A stretch of 52,770 nucleotides of DNA from Purshia tridentata. Taxonomy: Eukaryota > Streptophyta > Magnoliopsida > Rosales > Rosaceae. Each line of letters begins with the position of its first letter. The stretch's first letter is position 1. Positions 20,881 through 32,100 of the stretch are shown piece by piece. A program made the translations under genes and the position numbers. The notes under the pieces were generated by a model. It had not been told where the DNA came from. It searched no databases and was given only the letters and a program-made list of their open reading frames with translations. The stretch is taken from positions 1-52,770 of the forward strand of contig QANT01006899.1 in assembly GCA_003254885.1 (NCBI GenBank), given 5' to 3'.

Positions 20881-21220
20881 TCGGAAATTTCTGAAATTTA
20901 AACGAAAATTGTATGGAATGGTGATTTCGTTTCGGAACCCTTAAAAAACAATAATTTCGGCGAAATTTCGCTGAAATTATCGAAATTACATTCGATGGAT
21001 ATAATATAAGATATTATGATTTAAAGTATTTTTATTATTTTTTATATAGGAATATATTAGGGTTTAGATTAAAAAAACAACTAAACAAAACTCTAAAACC
21101 AAAGAGCCAAACCAATTTCCAAACGAACCTCAAAGCCAAAGGGCCAAACAAAACCCCAAACTTTTTGTTTCCTTTCCAATTAGCCAAAGACTCAAACCCT
21201 AATTAATTCTATTTCTTTTT

Positions 21221-21566
21221 TCCTTCCTTTTTTCTTTTATTTTTCTCTTCTTTTCTTCCTTTTGGTTTGACCACTATTCCTCCTCAATCCTTACGCCTCT
21301 TCTCCTTTTTTTTCCCTTTTTTTTTCTTTTTTTTCTCCTTTTTTCCTTTCTTTTTGTTCCCATTTTCCCAGGTTATCTTCCTTCCCACCTTATTTTCCTT
21401 CCTTTTTTCTTTTATTTTTCTCTTCTTTTCTTCCTTTTGGTTTGACCACTGTTCCTCCTCAATCCTTACTCCTCTTCTCTCTTTTTTTCCCTTTCTTTTT
21501 CTTTTTTTTCTCCTTTCTTTCCTTTCTTTTTCTTCCCATTTTCCCAGGTTATCTTCCTTCCCACCT
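21221..21566 (+). repeat. Direct tandem duplication, 175-bp spacing, pyrimidine-rich
   Basis: TCCTTCCTTTTTTCTTTTAT begins at 21221 and again at 21396. Both copies continue through GGTTTGACCACT.TTCCTCCTCAATCC and end with CCCAGGTTATCTTCCTTCCC. The surroundings from 20400 to 21800 are strongly strand-asymmetric (T and C on the plus strand). Long frames here are low-complexity artefacts. Confidence 0.88.
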
Positions 21567-22053
21567 TCCCACGCAGGCACAGCCAAGCTTTTCCTTCTTC
21601 TTCTTCCTTTCCCATTTTTCCCCCTTCCTGCTGCTCACTACCTTCTCCTCTGGCCTCTCTCTTCTTTTTTCTTTTTTTTTCTTTTCCTTCCTAACTTCCT
21701 CACTTCCCCAATTCCATTCCCTTTCCCCCTGCCTCTCTATCTCTCCCCGGTCCCAAATCCATTTCTCTCTACTCTCTCCTCCCTCCCCCATCTCTCATCT
21801 TCATCTCTCTAGATCTCCCAGTCCCTGCCGCCGAAAACCCAGCTCCAGCCGGCCTCAACTCTTCCCAAAACCCAAAACCAGTTCTTCTATATCAATATTA
21901 CAGTGAAATCTCGCCTAAATTTCAGGTTTTTCCGAAATTTTGGCGAAATTAACAAAATTCAAACAAAAAATGGGCGGAATGGTAATTTCGTATTCGGACC
22001 CTTCAAAAACGAAAATTTCGATGAAATTACTGATATTACACTCCTTGGTTGGA

Positions 22054-23285
22054 CCCAAAAATCTCCGAAGAAGAATTATTTGGCTTACAAGTAATGTTGA
22101 CTTGTGAATCGAATTCTGGAACTTAGGATTGGATCTCCAAACGTCTCGTGCAAAGGATGGAGTACCTGCAAAAGATACTCCGACACTCAAGTCAGTTTTT
22201 TTCTTAGCTTCAATGTGTTCCATAAAGTTTAATTACTTACTTTTCTAAGTGACTAACTTCAGATTTTATAGATGTCGTTTTCTTGTGACTCAAGCTCATA
22301 GAGTGAGGCACAAGTTACTCAACTCTACATGAACTTCATCTCGATTGTTGCACTAAGTAACTTTCACCCCGCGCCTATGCTAACTACCTTACCATTCACG
22401 TGATTCAATTAACAGCCTCTTATCCTTATCCCTTGGGCCTTGGTTGGGTTGTGAATTCTTAACTCGTTTTTAGTAGGTTGGGCTTTTCTTTTGGGTTGCT
22501 AATTAATTTCCCCCACAATCTCGGAAGAAAATTATTCATCAATGTTATAGTTAAATGCCTCAAATCACGTGCTTTATTTGGATGGTGGGATTCCAAATTA
22601 AAAGATTTTAGGTAATTTTACATTTAAATTTCTTGAATATAATGATGTTAGCAGTGCATTTGAAATAATAAGTTAAGTATCTCAAGTAATGAATATAAAT
22701 AGAAGTTAAGGATCTCAAATAAAAGTTAAAGTGGGAAAAAAATAGAAGTTAAGGATCTCAAATATGAATATAAATAAATAACAATTTAACCATTTGAAAT
22801 TCATTATACTTAATACTTTTGAATGTGATTGTTATCAAGTGTAAGTAGATCTCTCGTGTAATTATCATGTTCAAGTTAAAGAATAATAAGGGTATATCAT
22901 AGATGTAAAAAAGAAAAAGAAAAAAAATGATAAGGAGATAATATATGAAGGAACATTTTTATTATTTTATCAAAGAGATGTGTTATTGAGCTAATCAAGA
23001 AGACATGGTCAGCCAAAAGTTGAGACTAAAGACAAATTAGAACCATATTAAGCTAAAAAATGAGCTACCCCGATTCAATTACATGAAGAGCGGAAATAAT
23101 GCCACGTTTCTAAAGTTGCAGTTATTGGGTAGTCCAGTTAAATGTACTGTGAAATTGTCCATTATATGCCCAAGTACGATCCCATTCCACAAATAGCTTT
23201 ATGTCTTGTTTTAAAAAAATAATAATATTATTAAACTAACTAGCTATATATTTAAGTTGGCTTTTTTTGCCTGTTATATATTTAT
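22054..23285 (+). other. Intergenic, possible LTR-retrotransposon remnant
   Basis: No gene recognised. Bases 22120-22200 (GGATCTCCAAACGTC..., CTCCGACACTCAAGTCAG) resemble phrases common in plant gypsy LTRs, suggesting an eroded fragment, but no paired LTR, PBS or PPT was found. A short direct repeat, AATAGAAGTTAAGGATCTCA, occurs at about 22697 and 22741. Confidence 0.35.
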
Positions 23286-23672
23286 AGCTTTTTTGCAAAT
23301 CACCCACCTAAAGTATACCCCGAGTTTCAATTTACCACTTGAATTTAAAGATTGAATCAATTGACCACTTGAATTTTAAAAATTTTACAATGTCACGCCT
23401 CCATCCAACTCCATCTCAATTTCCGTCAAAAAATCCCACGTGCGACGCACGTGCCCCTTTTTTTAAGGGTATTTTCATCTTTCCATTACCCAGAACGCAT
23501 TATAACCAACATTTGGAAAAAATTCCCACCTTAACCCAACCGTTTCCACCACCTCTAACTTATTTTCCCTCTAAATCCCACTATTCTCCTTCTATAAATC
23601 CACAGACTTAGACCTAAAAAACTTAGAGCTATGTAAATCATTTTCCAGCATAAATTGGTTGAGCATTTAGCT

Positions 23673-24115
23673 ATGATTATGAGTGCAAAGGAGGATGAGG
23701 TCTCTGTCGTGTGTCGCTGCTTCTGTGGGAAGGCTTCTATTCGACTAACATCATGGACTATTTCAAACCTAGGAAGAAGGTTTAACATATGTTACCTAAC
23801 CAGGGTAAGCAGTGGGTTATTTCATTCCCAATTTTCTGGTTAAATTGTTTGTGGGTTATTGCTTAATTTTGGAATTTTGTTTTATAGAAAAATGGAGGTT
23901 GCAATTTTTTTCGATGGTATGATCCAGAAATTTGCAATCGTAGCAAGCAAATAATCCCTAGGTTATTGAAAAGGGTTAACAACTTGGAAAAACAAAAAAA
24001 TAGGGAGAAAATTCTATGGGTTTGCTTAACTTTCACATGGATTTGTTTTTTTTGTTTTTTTTTTGTGAAAGATGAAGACGAGAATTGGAAGCCTCACTCT
24101 AGGGAGCTATTGTAA
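23673..24115 (+). CDS. GRF-type zinc-finger, membrane-anchored protein of MULE-1 (two exons, open)
   Basis: Exons 23673-23804 and 23888-24115, GT-AG, phase 0, encoding 119 residues. The GRF zinc finger reads CRCFCGKASIRLTSW, then LGRRFNIC in exon 1 and GGCNFFRWYDPE in exon 2, so the intron splits the finger. A basic helical linker (RLLKRVNNLEKQKNRE) follows, then a hydrophobic segment (ILWVCLTFTWICFFCFFFV) that would span a membrane, and a short charged tail. GRF fingers bind single-stranded nucleic acid in characterised proteins such as topoisomerase III and APE2. The start is the first ATG; the intron's 5' site GTAAGC and 3' site TTTATAG are good. Open despite wreckage of the partner transposase. 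It could be a captured host gene, but MULE-2 has the same gene in the same place. Confidence 0.75.
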
Positions 24116-24528
24116 TGGGTTGAATGGGTTTACATAATTAAAATGCGTAGGAATTTAGTTGTATTTTTGTGGTTTTGGCTAGTTTAAATTCAATGTATCT
24201 GAAATTTATATGGTATTGGCAAATTTAAAGTCCATTGCCTTTGTAAGTTGAATATAATCTGATATGAGATGGAATGAAGAGTTTGCTTTTCTCATGGTAT
24301 TTAATTGAAATTTGGCATATCATTTTTGTATTTTGATAGTATGATTTATGGCTGCCAAACACAAAAAGGTGTGAAAATTGGTAGTAAAAATGGCTTTATA
24401 ATACTCCCAAAAGTGGGAGAAAATGGACCTCATTTCGAACCAAAAAGTTGCAAAATAAAATTGGCATACAACCTGCAATGGTTTTACAAAGCCAAAAACA
24501 ACAAATATGACTGCTATTTTAAACCAAA

Positions 24529-24602
24529 ACTTGCAATGCTACTTCAGACGTGCAATGCTGCTTAAAACTTGTAATACTACTTAAAGCTTGCAATGCTACT
24601 TA
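24529..24602 (+). repeat. Short tandem repeat, about 19-bp unit, four copies
   Basis: Variants of ACTTGCAATGCTACTTAA follow one another between the two convergent genes of MULE-1. It may lie in the shared 3' region. Confidence 0.65.
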
Positions 24603-24999
24603 CACAAACCATCCCATTTAAGTGTTCTAAAACCTAGAATACACCTACAACATTAGAGTTTTAAAACAAAGCTACATTAGTTTTACAACATTAGAGTTCC
24701 AAACAAACATGCATTTGAAACAAACCTACAACATCACAACATACATTTAAACCTAAAAAAATAGCACGAACAACAGTCATCAAAAACATCAACAGGTCTG
24801 GAGGAACACTTCACAATTGATCCAAATATGATCACAAACCATCTCTTTCAAAAACCAGCCATGTCTTCATGAATTCACATCTCAAGAAACCATCACATAC
24901 ACTCTTCATCACTCAAAAGCTCTGGTATTATTTTGGCTGGCCTTTTTTGAGCTGTTTACTTTCTTCTTTTTGCATCATGCCTCTTTGTTGAGGATTTTT

Positions 25000-27476
25000 G
25001 CCTCAAGCCTCGAGACATAGCTAGTCTAGTAGAACCACTTGGTTGAGATTGAGATTAAGATTGAGCTTGTGTAGTAGAATCACTTGGTTAAGAGTGAGCT
25101 TGTGCAGGTTGGGAGTGAGGTCACACATGTTGAGACTGAGGTTGCATAGGTTAAGATTAAGCTTATGCAGGTTGAGATGCAGTGTGATGAACCTGTGAGG
25201 CATCACTTGCTGTGTCTTGAAGCAGAGGCTGGCTTAACCATTAAACTTGTGATGAACCATTTAGTTATGTAGTTGTAATGATTACATGATGAAAGAGACA
25301 TCATAAAACTAAACAAAATAAAAACTTTACATGTGATGCAGATGAAGAGGCTTGTCCTTTTTTTTTTTTTTACCATAGGTCCTGACATTGTGGCCTTCTT
25401 GGCCACATTTCTTACATTTAATCTTTATGTAATGTCTTAGCAGCCTTCCTTGGTGAGGGTGGCTCATAAGCCTCTCTTATTCTAGTTTTTTTAGATTTGC
25501 CTGTTTGTTTGTGATAAATAGGAGGCAAGATTAGATCATTAGCTGAACACTCCCAAAATTCTTGACTTACTATTGGGTGAATGTAAGGCGTGTAAGCCTT
25601 CAAGCTTTTTTCTTGTAGTAGGGTTCTATATAGTCAATTTAATCCTTTTTTCTCTTCCAGATAGTAGAAATTGCATGCTCAAAAGGAATTCCTGTCAAGT
25701 CCCCTCTTCGACAAATGTATGTCTTTTTACCAGAATCAACCTAATACCCCAATTGAAATATGTGTATCACTTGATACGGCTTCTCACTAGCAAGATAAGG
25801 AAAATTTGATCCACTCCCCCACCTTATTTCTTTCTAGGGTCTTCTGTATTCTAGGCCTAATATCATTCCATTTCTCTCATTCTTGTCATTCTGACCATTA
25901 TGCATGTCCTAATCCTCTCCAACATAATTAAAATTGGCTTATTTCTAGCAGGCAAAATTGCCTTACTGAAAGCCTCACATAGGTTGTTAAGCAAGATGTC
26001 ACACTTGCTATAATCCTTAAGATTCGACCTACTCCATTGGACAGTAGGCTTATCATCAAACCACTTCCTAGCCTCAAAATCATCCCCTTATAGCCTGCTC
26101 ATTTCAGTGTTGAACACTAGTACTGTGGTTGATCTGGCAACTACCCATACCCAATTCTTTAAGTCAAGACCAAGACGCTTTACCTTAAAATTGTTGTACA
26201 AATGTCTAACACAATGTCAGTGTTTTGCATTTGGTACAAGCTCCTTCAAGGCATTTTGCAGGCCTTTTTGTTTATCTATTATGAACACCCACTCATGGCT
26301 ATTAGCAATCTCAACATTCTCAATGAATGCCTCAAGAACCAAGTCCAACTATCTTTATTCTCAATTTCTACAATCCAATAAACTATTAGATACATGCTAT
26401 TGTTGGCATTTATACTAATGCTAGGATGAGGCCTTTTTATGTGGCATCCATCCAACCCCACAATAGGCCTATATCCTTCAACAAATCCATTCCTTGTAGC
26501 CTCAAAGCAAACATAGAACCTCTCAAATCTGGCTCTATCTCAATCCAAAATAGTCTTCATAAATACTGAGCTTCTTGGTTGGTTCATTTAATCTTTGCAA
26601 CATAAATCCTTCATCTTGACATATTGTTCCTTGTAGCTACCCTCTACAAGCTCTGATGCTTTTTGCCTTGCTCTATATATTTTGGTCATTGAGACTTTAA
26701 TTGACCATTGCTTCCTCACTATGTTTTGAAATGCTGACACATTTTAGTTTGGATTAATGAATAACTCATCAACATATTTGGATGACAACCATTTAACATT
26801 AGCATTGTGGTTACTTTTTAACCTAGTACAGAATGCATGCTCATTCTCATAGGTCTTTATCACCACAGTCTATGTATCATCAATCTTAGATGCATACAAC
26901 TTCCACGGACACAATAAACAGAATGGTTTCCTCCCTTTCTTTTGTTTTTTCCTCTTTTCCAATAGTTTTTGCTTTTCTTTGTCTGTAGGCAATGCCTCAC
27001 ATCTAGCTTAAAGCTTATATCCTTTGTTCAACACAAACTTGATATTCTTGCCTTGCTTAATTGAATATTTTCTCACTGCCTCTCTAAACTCCTCAGGATC
27101 TGCAAACATCAATCCCAATTTGAACTTTGGGTCTTTCAAATCTATCTCCATCCTTCATTTAGTATATTTAATTACCTTTCTCTTTGATTTCTTGTTCACA
27201 TAGGAATCCTCATGACCCATCTAAGTTCCTTAATTTATCTGAATCTTCAAATGCAGACTCAATATCCCTAAACCCTAGATCGAGTCTTACACCACTTGCT
27301 ATTTCAAAAGCGTCATGATTCTCTTCTATGTTCTCATCAAATAAGCCATCATCAGCAAGCTCTACTATCTTATCCTCTTTGCTAGCACTTTGCTCATAAT
27401 CCTCATTAATGAGATCATCATCTTCTTCTTTTTCTTCTCCTTCATCACATTCTGAATCTACTTCAACATCAACCAA
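25000..27476 (-). pseudogene. Degenerate MULE-1 transposase (MURA-like)
   Basis: Read from 27476 downward on the minus strand. An acidic segment comes first (27476-27210), then MuDR-type DNA-binding-domain remnants (about 27180-26850), then the transposase core with PIVGLDGCHIKRPHP (about 26480-26440) holding the first catalytic Asp, and VEIENKDSWTWFL (near 26335). A SWIM finger remnant reads ICRRGDLTGIPFEHA (about 25720-25680), with the usual Pro-Cys-Glu-His changed to Pro-Phe-Glu-His. A C-terminal block, KAYTPYIHPIVSQEFWECS, starts near 25600. The frame changes many times and contains numerous stops. The tail (25017-25206) decodes to repetitive Asn/Leu-rich text from about 30-bp imperfect repeats. 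It cannot produce active transposase. Confidence 0.85.
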
Positions 27477-28851
27477 ATTTTTCTCAAGAAAAGATTGTGG
27501 TTGTGGGAAAGCTGTGGTGGTTTTGAGTTGGTGTGGGTGTGAAAAGGTTGTGGTGATTTTGAGATGGTGGGAGAATATTGAGGTGTGTTGGTATGGGTGT
27601 GAGGAGACTGTAGTGGTTCTGAGTTGGTGGGTATATCTATGTTGGCAAGTAAAAGTAAGCCAAAGTTGACCCCATGATAGAAATAGCAGGGTGCCATATA
27701 GTTTTTGGGTAGGTCCCTAGTAATCATCCTATAAAATACATTATCATTAACAAGATGTACTCATCCATGGTTCTCAGCAGCAAGTGATGGCCTATACCAA
27801 TAGTTCACAAGGTTTTTATACCCTACATATCTTGCTGCTTCATCCAAGTCCAACAATGACATACATTCTAGGCTCAACCAATCAACCTATATTACATTTT
27901 CATCTACATATATCTTGCCTTTATCACTCAAGTTTATAAATCAACCACCATGGTGAATCTCTAAGGTGAAATTATTATCTACATCACCTGGTGTTATCAA
28001 AAATCAATATTATCCAACCATCAAAAGCCAATAATATTAAATACAACAAACAATCCATATTTAATATTCAAAGCAACAAATCACATATGGAATCCAACTT
28101 GCAGCAACAGTACAAAAACAATTCAATAAATTGGCCACAATGAGACGAAAAATAAATAATAAAGAACACTTTTGTTGCAGGAATCCAAATGCACACAAAG
28201 TATTAAACAATTCACGGTACACACCAACACAAGCACCTTTTCTAGCCTAAATCCTAACTTATAAAAAGGGAGACATGCATTCGAAGAGACCACAAAGCAA
28301 GACATAACAGGGACCCTAACAAAAGAACAAAACACACAACCCACAGCTCTTATAACCCGCATCAAAAGTAACAGACATCAAAAGGACCACAAATCTTTAA
28401 AAAGTCAGACTCACCATAGTTAGGAGGGTCCCCAATAGTTTTCAAACTGTCCTCTATCTGCAAAGTGACACCAAATCGACTTGAATCGAACGACAGAATG
28501 ATTAAATCTTAACCTCAAACACCCACTCAATCAAGATTTTCTGAGTACTCACAGTCAAGACAGTCCTTATACCCTCTAAAGTCGTTGTCTATTTCTTTTG
28601 CCAAGCAGCTGAATTTTTAAATTGCCAAACATTCATTTTTTGAAAAAAGTCAAGAGTTTTGGGTAATAGAAAGAAGAAAATACCTCGAAAAATGGGGCAG
28701 GTGCATCGCATATGGGCATTTTTTATGAAAATTGAGACAGAGTTGGACGGAGATATGACATTGCAAAATTTTTGAAATTTAGGTGGTCAATTGATTCAAT
28801 CTATAATTCATGTGGTAAATAAAAACTCGGCGAGTGATTTGCGAAAAAGCT

Positions 28852-29158
28852 TATAATTGAAGTTGTTTCAACCAGCCTTTTTTTGGGCCTGGCTCTTGTT
28901 CTTCTTCATTAGCGTCGGCTCTGATATTTCTCTCTCTCTCTCTCTCTCCTCTGTATCCCTCTCTTTCTCTTCGGTATCGGCGAGCCGACCGAAACCGAAC
29001 CGTATTTTTGGCATACCGAGCTTGTCGGTTCCCTTTTTTGGGGTCGGTTATTCGAACCGTGCTCACCCTTATTAACGTTAAGATGAGCCTTTTTATAGCT
29101 TAAAGAACCAAAAACTACAGTCACGCTGCTTTCTCTGAGTATTGTTCCAAGTTCCGCC
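28852..29158 (+). promoter_or_regulatory. SCY2 upstream region with a (TC)10 tract
   Basis: Only 307 bases separate the MULE-1 end from the SCY2 ATG. A (TC)10 run at 28929-28948, followed by more CT-rich sequence, is a common plant core-promoter or leader feature. No convincing TATA box was seen. Any more distal host promoter elements now lie beyond the 5.6-kb MULE. Confidence 0.45.
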
Positions 29159-32100
29159 ATGGAAGCCACTCTTCTCAGCTCGCAACGCTTCCTTCCCCAA
29201 CACTTCCCTACAACGCCCTCAAAAGTTCGAGGTCAGTTATCCTTTCGTTTCCGAATCAAAAATTCAGAAAACAAAGAATAGAAAATTCTGAATATTATTA
29301 GTTTTCGTTGTTTGGTATCTTAATCCAGTAAATTTTATGTTGGGTTCATTTTGGGTTGAGTGAATGATCTAGCTTTAGATGAAACTTCTGTTCAATTTCA
29401 TTTTGGGTTGGGTAACTTCTATGTTGTCTGGATAGAAAAGTCTGAATATTATTAAGTTCATTTTGGATTGAGTGAATGTTCTAGCTTTAGATGAAAGTTC
29501 TGTTCAGTTTCTTCTTCTGACTTCATTGAGATTTACTCTCTCTTATCTGAAACTCTTGTCTGACCTTGCAGGTGCAATTTTAGGTTGTGATATTCAAATT
29601 TGTTGTCCGCCATTTGTTAAAACCAACCATGTTTCTCTTATGACGAATCCGAAACTATCAAGCAGAAGAAATTTCATGTTGCTAAACAGAAATTTATCTT
29701 CCAAAGCAAACGGAAGAATTTCAGCTAAGTTCTCAAACGAGTTCCGAAATGATTATATGAATGTAGAAGCTACAGCTGCAGAATCTCTAAATCTTGAAGT
29801 TGATCCACCAAGGCCAAATGATGGAGCAGAAATCCTCAAATCAGATGGTGTTGACAACTCCGAGACTGAACAGGCCAGACCTCTGATGTTCAGAAACCGG
29901 TTTCTGAATTTTGTGCGCTTTAGTTCAGTCATTAATAATGCTGCTGAATCGTTCTTCAAGAGCGAGATTCGACGGAGGTTGTTTGTCACAGCAGTATTAA
30001 TTGTAATTAGTCGTGTCGGTTATTTTATTCCTCTGCCTGGATTTGATAGAAGGTTGATACCTCAAGATTACCTCAGCTTTGTCTCTGGATCTGTTGGTGA
30101 GTGATTGGCATACATATGTGGGCATACAAATAAAACTGTGTATTGACATTTAAGATTCCGACATATTTACTAGCTGTTTGATGTTGAATCTTTATGGGGA
30201 GAGATTCATTTGTGTTGTCTCTGGCAGATGAACTTGGCGATTTTGCAGCAGAGCTTAAAATGTCCTTCTTCCAGCTTGGAATCAGTCCTCAAATTATAGC
30301 ATCAATTATTATGCAGGTTTACTGCTATTCTTCAGCTAGTTCAGTTTATTTATGTTTAATTTAATGGATATTTCTTACAGCTTTCTCCTTTCATCGAAGT
30401 ATACATAATTTGAAATACAATTTAAATATTGAAGACGCTTGCTGTACAGGTGTTCTGTCATGTTGTTCCCTCCCTAGTAAAGCTGCGGAAAGAAGGCTTA
30501 GATGGTCACGAGAAGATTAAGAGTTATATGTATGTCTAGTTATTCATCTCAAGCAGTGAGCCAAGGTCTTGTTGCACAATTTTATAGTGAATTTTGCTTT
30601 GAATCATTTCTTTTTTTCTCAAGATTGTGAACCCTATGAGTTTTTCTGTCTATTCAAGATGGTGGATGTCTCTTGGCTTTGCAATATTGGAGGCTGTGAT
30701 ACTTTCTTGTTATTCACTTCCATATTCAATCTATGCGGCTAGCCAGAGGTAATGTGGCAAGTATATCTTCATTTTCAACAATAAGCTCCGATTTCAAATA
30801 ATATCTATGTGGATGTAAAATCTTCTGACAATTTTCAATCAAAAGATCTTATAGCTGTAGCTCCCTAGGTTCTCATTTCCACCATGCACTTAGCATGGTT
30901 TTTTTTCTTTTTTCTTTAATTATAATTGCATGGCCTTGTAAACATTTACCATTATGTTCAACATATATGATTCTAAACCCATAGATCTCTTGTTATTTTT
31001 AATTACTTGGTAAGTTATATATGTGAGGCATCCTTTTGCCTAGATGATATTTATCTGTTGGAAGGAGTTTGCTTTATTATAGTTTTGGGATTTTGCAGGG
31101 TTAAGCATGTGATGGTGACAACTATGTTATTGGTTTGTGGTGCAATGACAATGACGTGGATCTGTGATACCATCTCAGAATCTGGATTTGGTACTATACT
31201 TGACATGTTGGTTACTTGATTGGCATGACTATCATATTTGCTAACATTTCCCAGAATTGTGGATTGTTGCCACTTCAGGCTTTAGATCATAGTATCACTA
31301 AAATATGCTTGTTGTGTATTGAATTTATAAGCTCAAATGTTGCTTGTTGTGGTTGATCTGTTTATTCCTCTTTTTTTGCCTGTTTGCTCATTCTTTTATC
31401 CCACCATGTATGAGATTATATTCTCTATCTTCTCTGACTGGTAATGCATATTTCAGGTCAAGGTTCATCTCTAATTATATGTGTGCAAATATTGATCGGC
31501 TACACGGAGACATTATACAAAATGTTGTCGCAGCTCTCAGGTATGTGTTGCAATGAGTGCCATTAATTTTCCCTTTATTAGGCAAAGTTGCTATTCTATT
31601 AGATGTAGGCGTTATTCTGTATCTTTGTTAATTCTATCATATTTTGTGACTCAGATGTCATTTAACCTCAAGTTTGATGCAAGCTTACTGATTCCATGCT
31701 TTTTATATATTGCAGGAAGTTCTGTTAGTTTGGGACCATACTTATTTGCAGTATTGGGGGTTTTCACTATAGTCACTATGTGGGCAGTTGTGGTAACTGA
31801 AGGTTGCAGGAAGATCAAGCTGCAGTACTATGGTTTTAAGCTTGCTTCTTCTGCAAGGTAATACAATTTTCACTGTTTTGACACTCAATGATCATTTCTA
31901 GTGATAATGCATATATTTTCTCTATCATGGGGCTTCTTAATTTACTTTTTTTTTCCCCTACATTATGTGGTTTAATTGATTATGAAGGTGGTTGTTCTAT
32001 AAACTAATGTTAGATGCATAGCATGTATTGCTTATAAACTAATCTTGGTATAAACTATCAACTTACAGCCTAGAAGATTCCATTCAAACCATACACAGCT

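Larger units (their letters stand above)
19490..22048. mobile_element. Non-coding terminal-inverted-repeat element, 2.56 kb, internally duplicated
   Basis: The left end CCAAGGAATGTAAT and the right end ATTACACTCCTTGG are inverted copies with one mismatch, and both ends continue into TTTCG-rich sequence. The element is bordered by TTGGA on both sides (19485-19489 and 22049-22053). Inside, the left end recurs at 19820 (CAAGGAATGTAATATCG...) and a right-end-like ...CGAAATTACATTCGATGG lies at about 20973-20997. A block at about 20170-20410 recurs at about 21000-21240, so the whole looks like a nested or tandemly duplicated element. There is no transposase. A 5-bp target duplication does not fit the common plant superfamilies exactly. 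Confidence 0.65.
23286..28851 (-). mobile_element. Mutator-like element MULE-1, 5.57 kb, old
   Basis: Long terminal inverted repeats: left 23286-23492 and right 28655-28851 (about 200 bp, roughly 80% alike by eye), both starting AGCTTTTT.GCAAATCAC. Shared internal phrases include GATTGAATCAATTGACCAC and GTCCAACTC.....CTCAATTT. A decayed transposase is on the minus strand and a GRF zinc-finger gene converges on it from the left on the plus strand. No clean 9-bp target duplication was found, consistent with age. The right end stops 307 bases before the SCY2 start codon. Between about 27480 and 28650 I see acidic and low-complexity remnants of the transposase N-terminus and leader, without a clean frame. 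Confidence 0.9.

Noticed and set aside
20430-20894. Long plus-strand open frames rich in Phe, Ser, Leu and Pro (also 21267-21906)
   Set aside because: They are translations of T/C-rich tandem repeats, with no start context, domain or codon structure.
23286-28851. 9-bp target-site duplication of MULE-1
   Set aside because: Left and right flanks (TATATTTAT and TATAATTGA) share too little beyond AT-richness to claim it.
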